Source: an uncultured Lachnospiraceae bacterium (GTDB lineage: Bacteria > Bacillota > Clostridia > Lachnospirales > Lachnospiraceae). From it: a DNA stretch of 64,000 nucleotides. Of this stretch, positions 62,850-64,000 are shown one piece after another. The DNA lies in assembly GCA_947623805.1 (NCBI GenBank), contig CANQHZ010000005.1:1-64000 (forward strand), written 5' to 3'. The position numbers were made by a program, and so were the translations under genes. The notes below the pieces were generated by a model, which saw only the letters and a program-made list of their open reading frames with translations, did not search any database and was not told the DNA's origin. The number at the start of each line of letters is the position of its first letter. The stretch's first letter is position 1.

Positions 62850-63887
62850 ATGACAGAGATTGTGATGCCAAGGCTTGGGGTAAATGATGATTTTGTCACG
62901 CTTGTATCGTGGCTGGTGAATGACGGGGACTGGGTAAGTAAGGGGCAGAAGGTAGCCGAGATTGAGACCTCAAAAGAAGCAAATACCGTAGAGGCTGAAG
63001 TGGAGGGCATAATTTCACTGACAGCAAAAGAAGGGGAGGACATAGAGGTTGGCAAGCCCATTGCGTCAATCGGCGAGGGTGTATGTCCTAAGCCCGATGC
63101 TGACGGAGACAGTAAAGAGCCGTTCGATGTGCGCATGACGGAGAAGGCAAGAAAGCTTATCGAGGAGAATGGGATTGATGTTTCGCTGCTCCCAAAGGGC
63201 AGGCTTATAAAGGAAAAGGACGTTTTGCCGCTTGTCAAGCCGAGATATACTGTCAGCCCGACAAAAAATAACGAGATTATTCTTTACGGCGGCGGCGGTT
63301 TTTCTGTGATTGCGATTGATATACTGAAAGTATCCCATGCGTATCATGTCCATGGCATTGTGGACATAAAATATCCTGATTTGAAAGAGGTTATGGGAGT
63401 TCCAGTAATCGGAGGCGATGAATGTCTGGAGGAATTATACGCTTCAGGTTACAGAAAAATATTTAACGGGGTAGAGTCAAACGGAAGCCAGTATTGGAAA
63501 AAGCCGCCCTATGAAAAGCTGAAAAAATACGGCTTCGAGTTTCCTAATATAATTCATACAAGGGCTATTCTTGAACCAAGCGTATGTCTGGGCGAGGGCG
63601 TAATCATATGCGCGGGAGCGATTGTCGGGGCAAACGCGAGGATTGGCAACAACTGTATGATAAATGCGGGCGCGATATTGTCCCATGATGACATTATCAG
63701 TGATAACTGCCATATCGCATCGGGCGCTGTCTTGGCGGGTATTGTCACTGTCGGTGAAAATACTCTTATAGGACAAAACGTAACAGTGTATTCGCGCGTG
63801 AATATCGGAAGCAATGTTATAATAGAAAACGGCTGCTCTGTGTTTAAGGATGTCCCTGACAATACTGTGGTGAGGTATAAGCGGTGA
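62850..63887 (+). CDS. Chimeric E2-like protein: lipoyl domain + PSBD-like segment + PglD/NeuD-type acyltransferase
   Basis: Lipoyl IVMPRLG...EIETSKEANTVEAEVEG (Lys42); VRMTEKARKLIEENGIDVSLLPKGRLIKEKDV; hexapeptide-repeat helix GAIVGANARIGNNCMINAGAILSHDDIISDNCHIASGAVLAG. Confidence 0.88.
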   Translation: MTEIVMPRLGVNDDFVTLVSWLVNDGDWVSKGQKVAEIETSKEANTVEAEVEGIISLTAKEGEDIEVGKPIASIGEGVCPKPDADGDSKEPFDVRMTEKARKLIEENGIDVSLLPKGRLIKEKDVLPLVKPRYTVSPTKNNEIILYGGGGFSVIAIDILKVSHAYHVHGIVDIKYPDLKEVMGVPVIGGDECLEELYASGYRKIFNGVESNGSQYWKKPPYEKLKKYGFEFPNIIHTRAILEPSVCLGEGVIICAGAIVGANARIGNNCMINAGAILSHDDIISDNCHIASGAVLAGIVTVGENTLIGQNVTVYSRVNIGSNVIIENGCSVFKDVPDNTVVRYKR

Positions 63888-63888
63888 T

Positions 63889-64000
63889 ATGGAAGGGCTT
63901 ATATATCAGTCGTCTTTAAACAATCCTTACCACAACTTAGCAGCGGAAGCGTATCTTGCCCAAATATGCAGGGAGGAAAATAAAAGCTGCCTCTATTTGT
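63889..64000 (+). CDS. Lipoate-protein ligase A-like protein (N-terminal fragment, runs off window)
   Basis: MEGLIYQSSLNNPYHNLAAEAYLAQICREENKSCLYL resembles the LplA N-terminus (NLAxExxL...LYLW). Confidence 0.75.
   Translation, partial: MEGLIYQSSLNNPYHNLAAEAYLAQICREENKSCLYL

Overview
The window looks like chromosome from a motile, low-to-mid GC Clostridia (Lachnospiraceae-like). Nearly every gene is on the + strand; the only two convincing minus-strand genes are a Crh/HPr-like protein and a YjfB-like motility protein. About 0-40 kb is mostly housekeeping: thiI, mtaB, an ireB-ruvX-DUF1292-rnj-MltG-like-trmR-trhP cluster with the same order as Bacillus yrzL-yrrK-yrzB-yrrL-yrrM-yrrN/O, glutamine synthetase III, tRNA-Gln(CTG), cvfB, ftsEX with an EnvC-like M23 peptidase and a Ctp protease, uvrB/uvrA, mbl-flhO-flhP-flgJ-like, recD2, comFC-yvyF, cdaA-cdaR-glmM and HPr. 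About 37.5-60.8 kb is a surface-glycan locus: nucleotide-sugar enzymes, glycosyltransferases, polyprenyl sugar transferase, Wzz-like protein, EpsG-like polymerase, PglK-like ABC transporter, MBOAT acyltransferase, SGNH protein, then pseB-pseC-pseF. The most unusual feature is at the right end (60.9-64.0 kb), directly after pseF: a fused E1-alpha/beta thiamine-dependent 2-oxoacid dehydrogenase, a chimeric E2-like protein (lipoyl domain + peripheral-subunit-binding-like domain + PglD/NeuD left-handed beta-helix sugar acyltransferase instead of the normal E2 core), and the start of a lipoate-protein ligase. I propose a lipoyl-tethered, possibly CoA-independent acylation system for nonulosonate or amino-sugar biosynthesis. 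Other notable items are a receiver-less Spo0A output-domain protein in the glycan locus, a 167-bp foldback element at 57.5 kb, a repeated 35-nt motif that resembles a sigma-28 promoter around the YjfB-like gene, and a Crh-like HPr paralog. No database search or folding program was run; all calls are from reading the sequence and the supplied translations.
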